Assembly (NCBI RefSeq): GCF_004310665.1
Contig: NZ_SIXF01000007.1
Coordinates: forward strand, 159,730-223,729
DNA length: 64,000 nucleotides
Direction: 5' to 3'
Source of the DNA: Pedobacter kyonggii
GTDB lineage: Bacteria > Bacteroidota > Bacteroidia > Sphingobacteriales > Sphingobacteriaceae
Part shown: piece by piece, positions 52,923 to 61,953 of the stretch
Numbering within the stretch: position 1 is the stretch's first letter
How the letters are laid out: each line of letters starts with the position of its first letter
Program-made: the position numbers and the translations under genes
Notes under the pieces: model-generated
Told to the model about the DNA's origin: nothing
The model's input: the letters and a program-made list of their open reading frames with translations, nothing else
The model's database searches: none

Positions 52923-53588
52923 GTGAACTTCGTTCAGTTTTCAGCATTTAACCAGAGCAACATATTCAGAAAAGATTTTAAAGAAGCATTGAAGGGAACA
53001 GAGAATGGCGATTTGGCAAATTGTAAATATGCGATAATATGGCATCTAAAAGAAAAGCTGAATTCTTTTGGAAATCTTTCAGAATCAGACAAGCTGTTAT
53101 ACCTTGAACTAAATTCTGCTAACGTCAAAAACCTTATTGGGATCGAAAAGTATGGAAATTTAAAAAGACTGGAGCTGCACTATTGCACAAAGCTTGAAAA
53201 TGATATCGGTTTAGGTGCAATAAAAGAAAGCTTGGAATTTTTACATATTAACCAAAGTAAAAAGTTCCATTTTACCAAAGAGCTACTTTCACTAAAAAAA
53301 ATCAAAGTCTTGTGTCTGAACGCTTGCGCACCAGTCGATAATCTTCAATTTTTAAAAAACTTCCCAGAACTTATCGATTTCCGTTTCGTTAATACCAATA
53401 TTTTAGATGGAAATCTCCAGCCAATCCTCGACCATCCAAATATAAGAACTGTTGGTTTTCTAAATAAAAGGTACTATAGCCATAAAGACGAAGTGATAAA
53501 ATCTTTACTCAAGAATAAATTTAGGGACGATTATAAACTCTATGTGCACAAAGGAAAATATAGTACGTTTAGATACAATTTTGATTAA
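52923..53588 (+). CDS. leucine-rich-repeat-like protein, possibly 5'-truncated
   Basis: The 221-residue frame starts with GTG at 52923. It has LRR-like strands: LLYLELNSANVKNLIGIEKYGNLKRLELHYC, LEFLHINQSKKFHFTKELLSLKKIKVLCLNAC, FLKNFPELIDFRFVNTNIL and HPNIRTVGFLN. No methionine occurs inside, and a stop lies 6 nt upstream of the GTG, so the natural start may have been lost when this DNA joined the tRNA-like remnant. It could be an immunity- or adhesion-type LRR protein. It begins a run of four or five orphan genes with no recognisable toxin. Confidence 0.6.
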   Translation: MNFVQFSAFNQSNIFRKDFKEALKGTENGDLANCKYAIIWHLKEKLNSFGNLSESDKLLYLELNSANVKNLIGIEKYGNLKRLELHYCTKLENDIGLGAIKESLEFLHINQSKKFHFTKELLSLKKIKVLCLNACAPVDNLQFLKNFPELIDFRFVNTNILDGNLQPILDHPNIRTVGFLNKRYYSHKDEVIKSLLKNKFRDDYKLYVHKGKYSTFRYNFD

Positions 53589-53596
53589 GGCAAATT

Positions 53597-54097
53597 ATGA
53601 CACAACTTGAATTTATTAAACTGCTTGAACATAAGGTGACTGGATCCAGTCCAACTGTGCTTATAGATTTTGCTTTAGATATTTGTGAGCGACTACAACC
53701 AGAATATACATCGTTTTCGGAAAATCATAACTGGGGTGATGCTAATTTACTTAAGGAGTGTATAGAATTTTGTCGTGTCGGTAAAGGAACTATGGTAAAT
53801 CATTCAGATATTAAATTTTATCTCGATAAACTAGATCCAAATATCCCAGATATGGATGACTTTGGAGATTTTGATAGCAGCTATGCCCTTAACACTTCTT
53901 GTGTGGTTTGCGAGTTGCTTGAGTATCTATCAGATAAAGATAAGAGTCATATTTTTAATATCAGCACCTATATGACTCATACAATAGATTTCAAGCTGAG
54001 TGAAGCCGATGCAAATTTGACAAATGAAGAACTAGAGAATCATTCGGATTTAATCAGAGAATGGGAGTATCAACTCAAGTTAGTAGAAACTGCCTAA
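53597..54097 (+). CDS. DUF416-like protein
   Basis: The 166-residue product has MTQLEFIKLLEHKVTG at the start, then FALDICERLQPEYTSFSENHNWGDANLLKECIEFCRVGKG and a C-terminal part LNTSCVVCELLEYLSDKDKSHIFNISTYMTHTIDFKL. This order resembles DUF416 proteins (the YjaG group), which in other bacteria occur alone or as immunity-type genes in polymorphic toxin loci. It is 8 nt downstream of the LRR gene and likely co-transcribed. The family match is from memory of the motif pattern, and the function is unknown. Confidence 0.55.
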   Translation: MTQLEFIKLLEHKVTGSSPTVLIDFALDICERLQPEYTSFSENHNWGDANLLKECIEFCRVGKGTMVNHSDIKFYLDKLDPNIPDMDDFGDFDSSYALNTSCVVCELLEYLSDKDKSHIFNISTYMTHTIDFKLSEADANLTNEELENHSDLIREWEYQLKLVETA

Positions 54098-54175
54098 TAA
54101 GATAACATTTTTGGACAGTCGGAAAATTTTGTAAGTTGCACAGACATTTTAATCTCAACTATTAATGCTCTCATT

Positions 54176-54562
54176 ATGACTGAAGACACCTATGAAGAAA
54201 GACCGAAACTTTATAATCAGGCAACAATCTTAATTTTTTCAATTTTACTTTCAACTATCTTTGGCGGCATCATTTATTCCCAAAATCTTTCGGAAATAGA
54301 TAATCGAAAGCAAATAGCACCTGTGGTAGGGTTCTGTGTAATCTGGAATATTGTTCTTTTTAAATTAGCACATAGATATACTGACAATTTCGTTCTCACA
54401 TTTCTTCTACCGAACATGATGGGTGGTCTCGTACTCTCGATTTTTTTCTGGAAACATCATTTTGGAGATTTGGACTTTAGGGCTAGAAATGTATGGATTC
54501 CGCTGGCTATCTTGTTGCTCATATACGGGCTTTTTGTGGGACTTCGTTTTTTGGGTAATTGA
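54176..54562 (+). CDS. small four-helix membrane protein, unknown
   Basis: The 128-residue product has four hydrophobic segments: about residues 15-37, 47-65, 72-91 and 105-126. No motif is recognised. In an orphan small-gene cluster such proteins are often immunity proteins against membrane toxins, but that is only analogy. The start ATG is 78 nt after the DUF416-like gene. Confidence 0.55.
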   Translation: MTEDTYEERPKLYNQATILIFSILLSTIFGGIIYSQNLSEIDNRKQIAPVVGFCVIWNIVLFKLAHRYTDNFVLTFLLPNMMGGLVLSIFFWKHHFGDLDFRARNVWIPLAILLLIYGLFVGLRFLGN

Positions 54563-54574
54563 AATTTTTTAAAG

Positions 54575-55154
54575 ATGAAATATTACCAATACCTACTCAT
54601 TTCAATACTATTCTTATTTTTTTCAGAGTTGCGTAGAAAAAGATAATTTTCAGGAATATAATTTGGAGACGCTAGGAGCAAGCATCAAACTTCCTGGTAC
54701 ATACAGTCCAGTGAATAAAGAAAGGCTCAATAGAATACTAAACCATAAAGAAGATCAAGGGTTTAAAGATGAATTATTAGGCTTAATCCAGAGGAAGAAA
54801 AATGTTAAAATGCTGATTGATACGATAAATCCATATAAGTTTATTCTCTTCACAGAAAAGGTTTCGTATGTAAAGATAGATACTATTATGATGTACATTC
54901 AAATTGATGATGAACGAAAAAAATCAAGCTCACGAGCTGACGTAAATGATTCCACTTATTTTGTCGGCTCGAGGTTGCACAGCATTGGAAGTTTTAGCTT
55001 TATAGAATCCAAACATACGAGGAAGTCTGGAAACAGGCGGCGCATCGGTTATACCTTTATGATTTCAGATGATGCCCATACAAGCGGGATTAGTTTTTTT
55101 AGTCCCGAAGAGCAGGATGTCAGAAAATATGTTAAGACGATTTTAAAAAATTAG
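54575..55154 (+). pseudogene. lipoprotein gene with a frameshift in a T7 tract
   Basis: An ATG at 54575 starts a signal sequence (MKYYQYLLISILFLFF) but runs into a stop after about 24 codons because of seven Ts at 54617-54623. With one T fewer, the frame reads on as FFQSCVEKDNFQEYNLETLGASIKLPGTY, giving a lipobox (FFQSC) and the 163-codon body (from TTG 54663). The body has no recognised domain. Either the tract is a slippage switch, the gene is a recent mutant, or the base is a sequencing error. Confidence 0.6.
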
Positions 55155-55220
55155 GCAATCTATAAACCGTATAACTCAGATCTATATTTAAGCCAACTAT
55201 ATTGCACAAATCCATATTTT

Positions 55221-55622
55221 ATGTTATTCAGAATAACGAAAAGGGTAACCATTCTGATTCTGGTGGTTTTCCTAGCTTCTTGCTTTCCATTGTTCGAGGA
55301 TAGTCCTTCAACACTTTTAAAGAATGTTTATAATCATAAAAAAACAAAAAAGGCTATGGTATTTATAAACAGTGGAAATGCAACTACAGACAATTCATTA
55401 CATGTATTTGTGGAAAATCCAGGCTTCGAATTGACCGAGACCGAATCAGGCAATGTTTTTATCGTAGATTCTGACCACAACGCTGTAAAGCTAGATTCAA
55501 ATGCAATAAATTTCAAGTGGTTAGGTGAGGAGACTTTGGAAATCTCATACAAATCGAAATTGAGGATATTCAAAAAAGAAGATGAGGTAAATCAGGTGAG
55601 GATTGTGTACAAAGAATTATGA
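55221..55622 (+). CDS. small lipoprotein, unknown function
   Basis: The 133-residue product has a signal peptide with lipobox (ILILVVFLASC) and a beta-rich domain (KKAMVFINSGNATTDNSLHVFVENPGFELTETESGNVFIVDSDHNAVKLDSNAINFKWLGEETLEISY). No known family is claimed. It sits 66 nt after the frameshifted lipoprotein. It may be an outer-membrane immunity-type lipoprotein, but this is only analogy with orphan clusters. Confidence 0.6.
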   Translation: MLFRITKRVTILILVVFLASCFPLFEDSPSTLLKNVYNHKKTKKAMVFINSGNATTDNSLHVFVENPGFELTETESGNVFIVDSDHNAVKLDSNAINFKWLGEETLEISYKSKLRIFKKEDEVNQVRIVYKEL

Positions 55623-55672
55623 AAATAACCACTGTTTATACTCACCAATTTTTGGCAATTCCCTAAAAGCAA

Positions 55673-55703
55673 AAACCCTGCTAATCGTGCGATTGCAGGG
55701 TTT
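55673..55703 (-). terminator. minus-strand hairpin terminator, beside a second tRNA-like 3' end
   Basis: AAACCCTGC (55674-55682) and GCAGGGTTT (55695-55703), with AATCG and CGATT nested in the loop, form a long stem. On the minus strand TTTTTGCTTTT follows. Upstream of it on that strand is a tRNA-like 3' fragment (55726-55744). Confidence 0.75.
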
Positions 55704-55725
55704 GATACATTTTGATAGTCTTTTG

Positions 55726-55744
55726 ATGTGATCCCGGAGGGAAA
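55726..55744 (-). pseudogene. second tRNA 3'-end remnant
   Basis: On the minus strand, TTTCCCTCCGGGATCACAT looks like a T-stem 3' strand (CCCTC), the 7-nt acceptor strand CGGGATC and an AC-A end. As at 52905, only the 3' part of a tRNA is left and a terminator follows about 22 nt later. The two fragments differ in sequence, so they come from two different tRNA genes. Confidence 0.4.
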
Positions 55745-55772
55745 TACCTCCTGATCTGTTTAAACTATAACG

Positions 55773-57104
55773 TTAAACTTTGGGTAAGCTGTAACCGTTG
55801 TGGTACTGGGCCAATAGGTATTTATCGTTTACCTGCTGGTCTGTAAACTGATGTTTGGCATTGTCCCATGATAATTTTTGTCCGCTTCTGAAGGCAAGAT
55901 TTCCCATTTGGGCAACGGTAGCTACATGCGCGGCATCTTGTATGGAGCAGTTCAGTTCTTCTTTTTTTCTGGACCTGACCACACTAAAGAAATTGACCAT
56001 ATGATTGTCCAGTCCATTATCTGAAGATTTAACAAAGGGCTTGCTCACTTTATTGCCGCTTACCTTTTCTTCAATAACTTCCCAGCCTTGCCTGTTGAGG
56101 ATCAGCGTGCCGTTGTTGCCGATATAGGCAATGCCATGGTTGCGGTTATAAGAGCCGTTATCAATGCCCATGGCAGAATCCCATACCATATTGAACTTGT
56201 CAAACTCATATAAAGTAGTCAGCGTATCAGGCGTTTCTTCATACAGATCGGGATAGGCGAAGCGGCCACCCAATGCTGATATGGTTTTTGGTACAGGCGA
56301 ATTCATGCCCAGCAAGCCATAATCCAATAAATGCACGCCCCAGTCGGTCATTAACCCACCGGCATAATCCCAGAACCAGCGGAAATTGAAGTGATATCTG
56401 CTGGCATTGAATGCTCTTTTATTCGCCGGCCCAAGCCACATGGCATAATCAACGCCTGCAGGAGGTAAGGTATCAGGCACTATGGGAGCAGGTTTCATCC
56501 AGCCCTGGTAACACCATACTTTTACCGTTCTGATATTTCCCAGCTGGCCGCTCTTTACGAAATCGACAGCATCTTTAAAATGTTGCTGACTGCGCTGCCA
56601 TTGACCTGCCTGCACCACCTTATTGTATTTTTCCTGTGCTTTAACCATGGTACTGCATTCGACAATAGAGTTGCCAACCGGCTTTTCTACATATACATCT
56701 TTACCTGCCTGTACTGCATGGATCATCATCAGGGCATGCCAGTGATCGGGTGTGCCGATAATTACGGCGTCGACATCTTTATTATCGAGCAGCGCACGAT
56801 AATCTTTATATCTTTTTACTTTTGCGGCGTCAACATTCATCGACTTTAATTCGGCCATCCTTTCATCAAGCACATTGGCATCACTGTCGCACAGGGCGAT
56901 CAGGTTTACGCCCGGTACTTTGAGGGCCGCTTTGAGGTCGGACCATCCCATGCCTTTGATTCCGATTACACCAATATTGATTTGGTCGTTTGCGCCAAAA
57001 GTCTTACTGAAAAGGGCATAGGCAGGATTGTCTAAGGCAGAAAGCAGGGCAGTGGTTCCTACTGCAGTTGCAGCGTAGTTGAGGAAATTTCTACGGTTTA
57101 ACAT
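55773..57104 (-). CDS. Gfo/Idh/MocA-family oxidoreductase with a Tat-type signal
   Basis: The 443-residue protein begins MLNRRNFLNYAATAVGTTALLSAL, an RRNFL Tat-type signal, so it is exported to the periplasm. The Rossmann part has NIGVIGIKGMGWSDLKAAL and the YVEKPVGNSIVECSTMVKAQEKYNKVVQAGQWQRS motif (EKP conserved). RWFWDYAGGLMTDWGVHLLDYGLLGM carries the catalytic His region. Such Bacteroidota enzymes dehydrogenate or modify sugars, including glycan residues outside the cell. It follows susC and susD on the same strand (112 nt after susD) and is the third gene of that locus. Confidence 0.9.
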   Translation of the reverse strand: MLNRRNFLNYAATAVGTTALLSALDNPAYALFSKTFGANDQINIGVIGIKGMGWSDLKAALKVPGVNLIALCDSDANVLDERMAELKSMNVDAAKVKRYKDYRALLDNKDVDAVIIGTPDHWHALMMIHAVQAGKDVYVEKPVGNSIVECSTMVKAQEKYNKVVQAGQWQRSQQHFKDAVDFVKSGQLGNIRTVKVWCYQGWMKPAPIVPDTLPPAGVDYAMWLGPANKRAFNASRYHFNFRWFWDYAGGLMTDWGVHLLDYGLLGMNSPVPKTISALGGRFAYPDLYEETPDTLTTLYEFDKFNMVWDSAMGIDNGSYNRNHGIAYIGNNGTLILNRQGWEVIEEKVSGNKVSKPFVKSSDNGLDNHMVNFFSVVRSRKKEELNCSIQDAAHVATVAQMGNLAFRSGQKLSWDNAKHQFTDQQVNDKYLLAQYHNGYSLPKV

Positions 57105-57216
57105 TTAATTTAGGTTAGATTTATACTGAAAGTAAATTACAAAATAATTAGTAGAGCATACAGGATATGGATAAAATTAATAAGAATGTTACCCATAACT
57201 GTGTCCGGCATTTTTT

Positions 57217-58767
57217 CTATTTATCCCAAAAAACGCGTGTGTCCATATTATCTGGCCCACCATTGTCTGCAACCGCTGCCTGGTAATTCGTTGCATTTGC
57301 AGAAAGCTCAAGCGTTGGATAAACAAAGCGGCGGACAAAACCACCGGTTATATTTTGTCCTGCGATGGTATTGGGCGATAAGGCTGGAAAACCGCTCCTC
57401 CTGAAGTTAGCAAATGCCTCGGTACCATTGCCCCAGGAAGCCACCCAATATTGCGTATTAATGAGGTTTAGTGCATTTGCCGCATTATAAGCATTAACGG
57501 GATTATTAATAAATGCATTTTGCGTAGCTAAAGGAATAATGGCTGCCGCATTATAGGTTGTCCATTGGTCCATTGCCGCACGAATGCCATTAGCATAATA
57601 AACATCAGGTGTACTACCACCCGGTATCCAGCCTCTAAAAGCGGCCTCTGCCAGCAGTAGTTGCGTTTGAGCGTGAGTGATAAAAAATTGCGGAGCGGTT
57701 AAACTACCGAAAATACTATAATTAACCTGCGAATAATTAAAACCCGAGCCGTTAGCACCTCTAAATCCAGGAGCAGTTGATAAAGTAGCACTGCTATAGC
57801 CTATAGGAAGTCCGAACTGATTTGCGGATATGGTATCTGGTACGCTTGTAGGTGCCGCTAAAGGGTTTGCGTATTTGCCGGATATAAACTTCAATCGCGG
57901 ATCGCCACTATTTTTGAGTTGATCTACAAAGGGAGCCGCTAAATAATAAGTATTCGCTATCGCAGTAATCGTCTGGCTCACGGGATTAACGTAAGTGGTA
58001 TTGTATTTCAGATAACAGTTGTCGGCATTTGATGTCATTACACCACCCGCTACTGCCGCTTGCACAATAGCCTGCGCTTTGCCCGGATCTATTTTACTAT
58101 ACCTCATGCCCAATCGAAGTAATAAGGAATAACCCAATCTTTTCCACTGGGCAATATTGCCACCGTAAAACACATCAGCCTTTACGATATCCTTTGCCGG
58201 ATCTAAAGCTGCCGTTGCCTCAGTAACTTCTTTAATCAGGTCGGTGTAAATCGCTGCCTGATTATCATATTTAGGGGTAAGCACATTTGATAAATAGGCT
58301 TGTCCGGCTTCACTATAGGGTACGTTTCCGTAAGTGTCTACCAGCATCATAAATTGATAAGCTTTCCAGATTCTGGCTTCGTTATATAAATTTGTTCTTG
58401 CTGCATTGCCTTTTAGCTGGCTTAATATCTGCACAAGTAATTGAACAGGGCCTGAAGAACTTGTTGCGCCAGTATTTGTTCCCGTATACTCAGCATTCCA
58501 TTTTGACGAAGTATAAGTTTGATTCAGCTGGTTAAAATTAAACGCCGAGGTGATTCCCGAAAACGGATTTACAAATTGCTGCACAATGGTTGGCTCGGTT
58601 TCCATCGTGGCTCCATGCGTTCCAAATTGTGCACTCGTAAACAAGAACGCCGCATCAAGTTCTGTTGGATTATTTGGATTAATATTCAATTTATCAAACC
58701 CTTTATTGCAACTGGAAATTACTGGAATCCAGATTGCGATGGCTATAATTCTGATTAAATTTTTCAT
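57217..58767 (-). CDS. susD: SusD/RagB-family outer-membrane glycan-binding lipoprotein
   Basis: The 516-residue protein has a lipoprotein signal (IIAIAIWIPVISSC) and reads like the SusD-like_2 branch: FDKLNINPNNPTELDAAFLFTSAQF, NEARIWKAYQFMMLVDTYGNVPYSEAGQAYLS, IAQWKRLGYSLLLRLGMRYSKIDPGKAQAIVQAAVAGGVM and a C-terminal TPR-like helix set. With SusC it forms the outer-membrane import complex for an oligosaccharide or other nutrient. Its start lies 15 nt after the susC stop. The symbol is used for the family. The ligand is unknown. Confidence 0.92.
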   Translation of the reverse strand: MKNLIRIIAIAIWIPVISSCNKGFDKLNINPNNPTELDAAFLFTSAQFGTHGATMETEPTIVQQFVNPFSGITSAFNFNQLNQTYTSSKWNAEYTGTNTGATSSSGPVQLLVQILSQLKGNAARTNLYNEARIWKAYQFMMLVDTYGNVPYSEAGQAYLSNVLTPKYDNQAAIYTDLIKEVTEATAALDPAKDIVKADVFYGGNIAQWKRLGYSLLLRLGMRYSKIDPGKAQAIVQAAVAGGVMTSNADNCYLKYNTTYVNPVSQTITAIANTYYLAAPFVDQLKNSGDPRLKFISGKYANPLAAPTSVPDTISANQFGLPIGYSSATLSTAPGFRGANGSGFNYSQVNYSIFGSLTAPQFFITHAQTQLLLAEAAFRGWIPGGSTPDVYYANGIRAAMDQWTTYNAAAIIPLATQNAFINNPVNAYNAANALNLINTQYWVASWGNGTEAFANFRRSGFPALSPNTIAGQNITGGFVRRFVYPTLELSANATNYQAAVADNGGPDNMDTRVFWDK

Positions 58768-58782
58768 ATATTGTTTATAGAA

Positions 58783-61700
58783 TTAGAATTTTACGTTTAA
58801 GTTAAATCCGTAAGTGCGTGTTGTTGGCAGTGATGCCTGCTCATAACCGGTTAGGTTATCTCCGCTTGAGGCTATTGCTTCGGGATCAATGTTGGGCGTA
58901 TATTTTTTGATGATCAATACATTACGACATACGGCCGATAGCACTAAGCTTTTCACATATTTTTTATTGATAAATTTAGACAAGTCGTATCCCAACGAAA
59001 GGCTTCTTAATTTAACAAAGCTCGAGCTGTAAATAAATGGATCCAAGATATTCGTTGAACGATAATTTGCGTAAAAATCCTCTGCGTTTACAGCGGTGGT
59101 ATTTGGTAATCCGTCAGTAGCGTTTACGCCAGGAAAAATTACGCCACCTTCACGGCCAGGTAAGGACTCTTTTGATAAACCTTCTCTTAATAAGTTTAAA
59201 CTTGTGCTTGAGAGTACTTTACCACCCGCTTTATAATCAATATGGGCAATAAAGGTGAAGCCTTTGTAATTCAACGTATTTAGCCAGCCCCCTGTTGCTT
59301 TAGGAAGGCCACTACCAAAATTTACCGGTTTATCACTGGCTACGGGCTTGCCTCCCGATAATACGATATTTCCGGAAGCATCGCGCTTGTAAGTGGAGCC
59401 TACAATCTGGTTAAGTGGTAAACCTACCACATGAACAATAGACCCAAAAAATTCAGGACTACCGACTACTAATTGCGATTGGTTGTTTGCTAATGATAAT
59501 ACTTTTGAAGAGTTGAAAGCAGAATTAAAAGCCGTTTTCCAGGTAAAGTTTTTGTTCTGGATAGGTACTAATTCCAGGTTAAATTCTAATCCTTTATTGT
59601 TTAAACCACCTAAGTTAACCAGCGTGGTGGCATATCCGGTTGCTGCAGACAGGCTTATCGGAACGGCTTGATTAGTTGTTTTTTTATCGTAAGCAGCTAC
59701 GTCCAGATTCACTCTGTTGTTGAACATGCGTAACTCAATACCAATTTCTTTTTCATTTACGCCAAAAGGCTTAATCTGGGTATTTGGTGAAGCTGTTCCG
59801 TTTATACTGCCTAAGGGAAGCCCATTGAATGAATTCTGAGCTAGCAAAAATGTTAATGCATTGTAGGCACCAACTCCCTGGGCGCTTCCGGTTTCTGCAA
59901 CAGCAACTCTAAGCTTTCCAAAATTTAACCATTTTGCTTTTGGAAGTAATTCCGAAAAAACGAAACTTCCGCTAATTGAAGGGTAGAAATAATGATCGAT
60001 ATCTCTGGCCAGTACCGAATACCAGTCTGTACGGCCGGTAACATTCAGGTATAATAAATCTTTGTAGGAAAATTCTGCAGTACCATACAATGAATTTACG
60101 GTTTGTTTAGTCAGGTTATAACTCGAATTTGCCGTAACACCGTTTCCAATTGTATATAAATCTCTGATGTAAAAGTTGGTTACCGCCTCGTTAAATGTAG
60201 ACGTAATTAAAGGAAAGTTATTACCACCCACTGTTGCATTAAATGAAAAGTCTTTCCACTTATGCCCGCCACCCAGCAGGAAATCAAAATTATTCTGGCG
60301 TGTATTTGATGTGCTTATCCCGTAGCTACCATTATATAACCCTGTTGGTGCTGCAGATACAGCCAGCGTACCAGTCGGCGTGTTCGATTCATAGGTAGTT
60401 TGCAAAAGGTCCATATTCGCCCTGCCCTGAAGATATAGCCAATCGAAGAACTGGTAGCGTACCACAGCGGTACCTAACAAATGATCTTTTGTTTGTCTTT
60501 GAAATTGCTTCTCTAATATCCAGTATGGGTTGGTAATTGTAGCAAACCTCGAAGTAGGTGTTTCATTTCCGTTGGCATCTATTGCACCTGCCTTGAGTAC
60601 ATCAAAAGAAATGGAGTTAGCCAACCTGTAAATTGAGGTAGGAATTGCATTTCCCTGTACGCCTATAAGTGGCGGATTGTTATTAAACTGGTGATCGTAG
60701 TTAACGTAAAATTGTGCAGATAATTTTTCAGTAAGTTTATAATTAATACCAACGTTAAAAATCTTTTTATGATAATCGTTGTTTGGTATTATGCCCTGAG
60801 CATCCTGATTAGAAAGGGACACCCGGAAACTTCCCTTGTCATTACCGCCAGAAAGTGCAACAGTATTACTCCACGATGGTGCAAGTCTGAAGAACGTCTT
60901 TATCCGGTCTTTAACAGGTGCATACGGACGCTGAACGCCGTCGAACTGATACGTTGGCACATTGTCAAATGGTACACCAAAACTCCAGGCACCAGAACTC
61001 TGCGCAGTACCTACTGATGAGGGACGGATATTATTCTCACCTTGCCCGTATTCATATTGAAAATCTGTATAATCCAGCGCCTGGTTTACAGTAAAATTAG
61101 AATTGAACTCAATACCTATTCCACTATTTTTAGCTCCCGACTTTGTCGTAATAATGATTGCTCCATTAACGGCACGCGAACCATATAAGGCTGCAGCGGT
61201 AGATCCTTTCAGAACAGTCATCGATTCGATATCATCCTGATTGATGCCTTGCAGGTTATCTCCCTGATCTACATTTTGTGTGTAACCATTACTACTGCTT
61301 GCACCCTGCGACATTGGCAGGCCATTGATTACGATTAGTGGCGAATTGTCTGCGGTGAAAGAAGATTGTCCACGCAAGCGAATTTTCGTACTCCCACCTG
61401 GCCCTGCGGCGGGAGGGGAGACGTCCAATCCGGCGATCTGGCCCTCAAGCGAATTGGCAAGGTTAGTTGTGCGGTTAGTTTGTAATGCCTCTACGTCGGC
61501 TTTTTGAGCCGAGTAGCCCAGGCTTTTTGCTTCCCTCTTTATACCGAGGGCAGTTACGATAACCTCATTCAAAGCATTGGTAACCGTCAGCATTGAAACA
61601 TTAACAACGGTTTTTGCACTTACTGTTATCTCTACGGGCTTATAGCCAATGGATGTGAACACCAACACCGCATTGGTATTGGCCACGCTTATCGTATAAC

Positions 61701-61953
61701 TGCCAGATGAATTGGTTATAGTAGCATTCCGCGTTCCCTTTTCAGCAACGCTAACGCCGGGTAAACCAACACCCTGTTCATCGGTAACTTTACCTGTAAT
61801 TCCTATCGGCGCTAATTTTAACTTTTTGGTTGTTAAAGATTTGCTAAAAATTACGGTTGTTAGCCCACCAACTGATGCGCTTGCGGACTCGAAAAGCATG
61901 AATACCGTTAACACAGTACAAATAAATACCGGTGGAAGTAATTTTTTTTTCAT
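58783..61953 (-). CDS. susC: SusC/RagA-family TonB-linked outer-membrane transporter
   Basis: The 1056-residue protein has a signal peptide, a carboxypeptidase-regulatory-like domain (IGITGKVTDEQGVGLPGVSVAEKGTRNATITNSSGSY), the SusC-type box NEVIVTALGIKREAKSLGYSAQ, a plug (SLEGQIAGLDVSPPAAGPGGSTKIRLRGQSS ... AALYGSRAVNGAIIITTKSG) and a long TonB-dependent beta-barrel to the C-terminus (FNLNVKF). It imports a glycan or other large nutrient across the outer membrane with energy from TonB. No sigma/anti-sigma partner genes are nearby, so the divergent AraC regulator may control it. The next gene is susD. Confidence 0.94.
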   Translation of the reverse strand: MKKKLLPPVFICTVLTVFMLFESASASVGGLTTVIFSKSLTTKKLKLAPIGITGKVTDEQGVGLPGVSVAEKGTRNATITNSSGSYTISVANTNAVLVFTSIGYKPVEITVSAKTVVNVSMLTVTNALNEVIVTALGIKREAKSLGYSAQKADVEALQTNRTTNLANSLEGQIAGLDVSPPAAGPGGSTKIRLRGQSSFTADNSPLIVINGLPMSQGASSSNGYTQNVDQGDNLQGINQDDIESMTVLKGSTAAALYGSRAVNGAIIITTKSGAKNSGIGIEFNSNFTVNQALDYTDFQYEYGQGENNIRPSSVGTAQSSGAWSFGVPFDNVPTYQFDGVQRPYAPVKDRIKTFFRLAPSWSNTVALSGGNDKGSFRVSLSNQDAQGIIPNNDYHKKIFNVGINYKLTEKLSAQFYVNYDHQFNNNPPLIGVQGNAIPTSIYRLANSISFDVLKAGAIDANGNETPTSRFATITNPYWILEKQFQRQTKDHLLGTAVVRYQFFDWLYLQGRANMDLLQTTYESNTPTGTLAVSAAPTGLYNGSYGISTSNTRQNNFDFLLGGGHKWKDFSFNATVGGNNFPLITSTFNEAVTNFYIRDLYTIGNGVTANSSYNLTKQTVNSLYGTAEFSYKDLLYLNVTGRTDWYSVLARDIDHYFYPSISGSFVFSELLPKAKWLNFGKLRVAVAETGSAQGVGAYNALTFLLAQNSFNGLPLGSINGTASPNTQIKPFGVNEKEIGIELRMFNNRVNLDVAAYDKKTTNQAVPISLSAATGYATTLVNLGGLNNKGLEFNLELVPIQNKNFTWKTAFNSAFNSSKVLSLANNQSQLVVGSPEFFGSIVHVVGLPLNQIVGSTYKRDASGNIVLSGGKPVASDKPVNFGSGLPKATGGWLNTLNYKGFTFIAHIDYKAGGKVLSSTSLNLLREGLSKESLPGREGGVIFPGVNATDGLPNTTAVNAEDFYANYRSTNILDPFIYSSSFVKLRSLSLGYDLSKFINKKYVKSLVLSAVCRNVLIIKKYTPNIDPEAIASSGDNLTGYEQASLPTTRTYGFNLNVKF

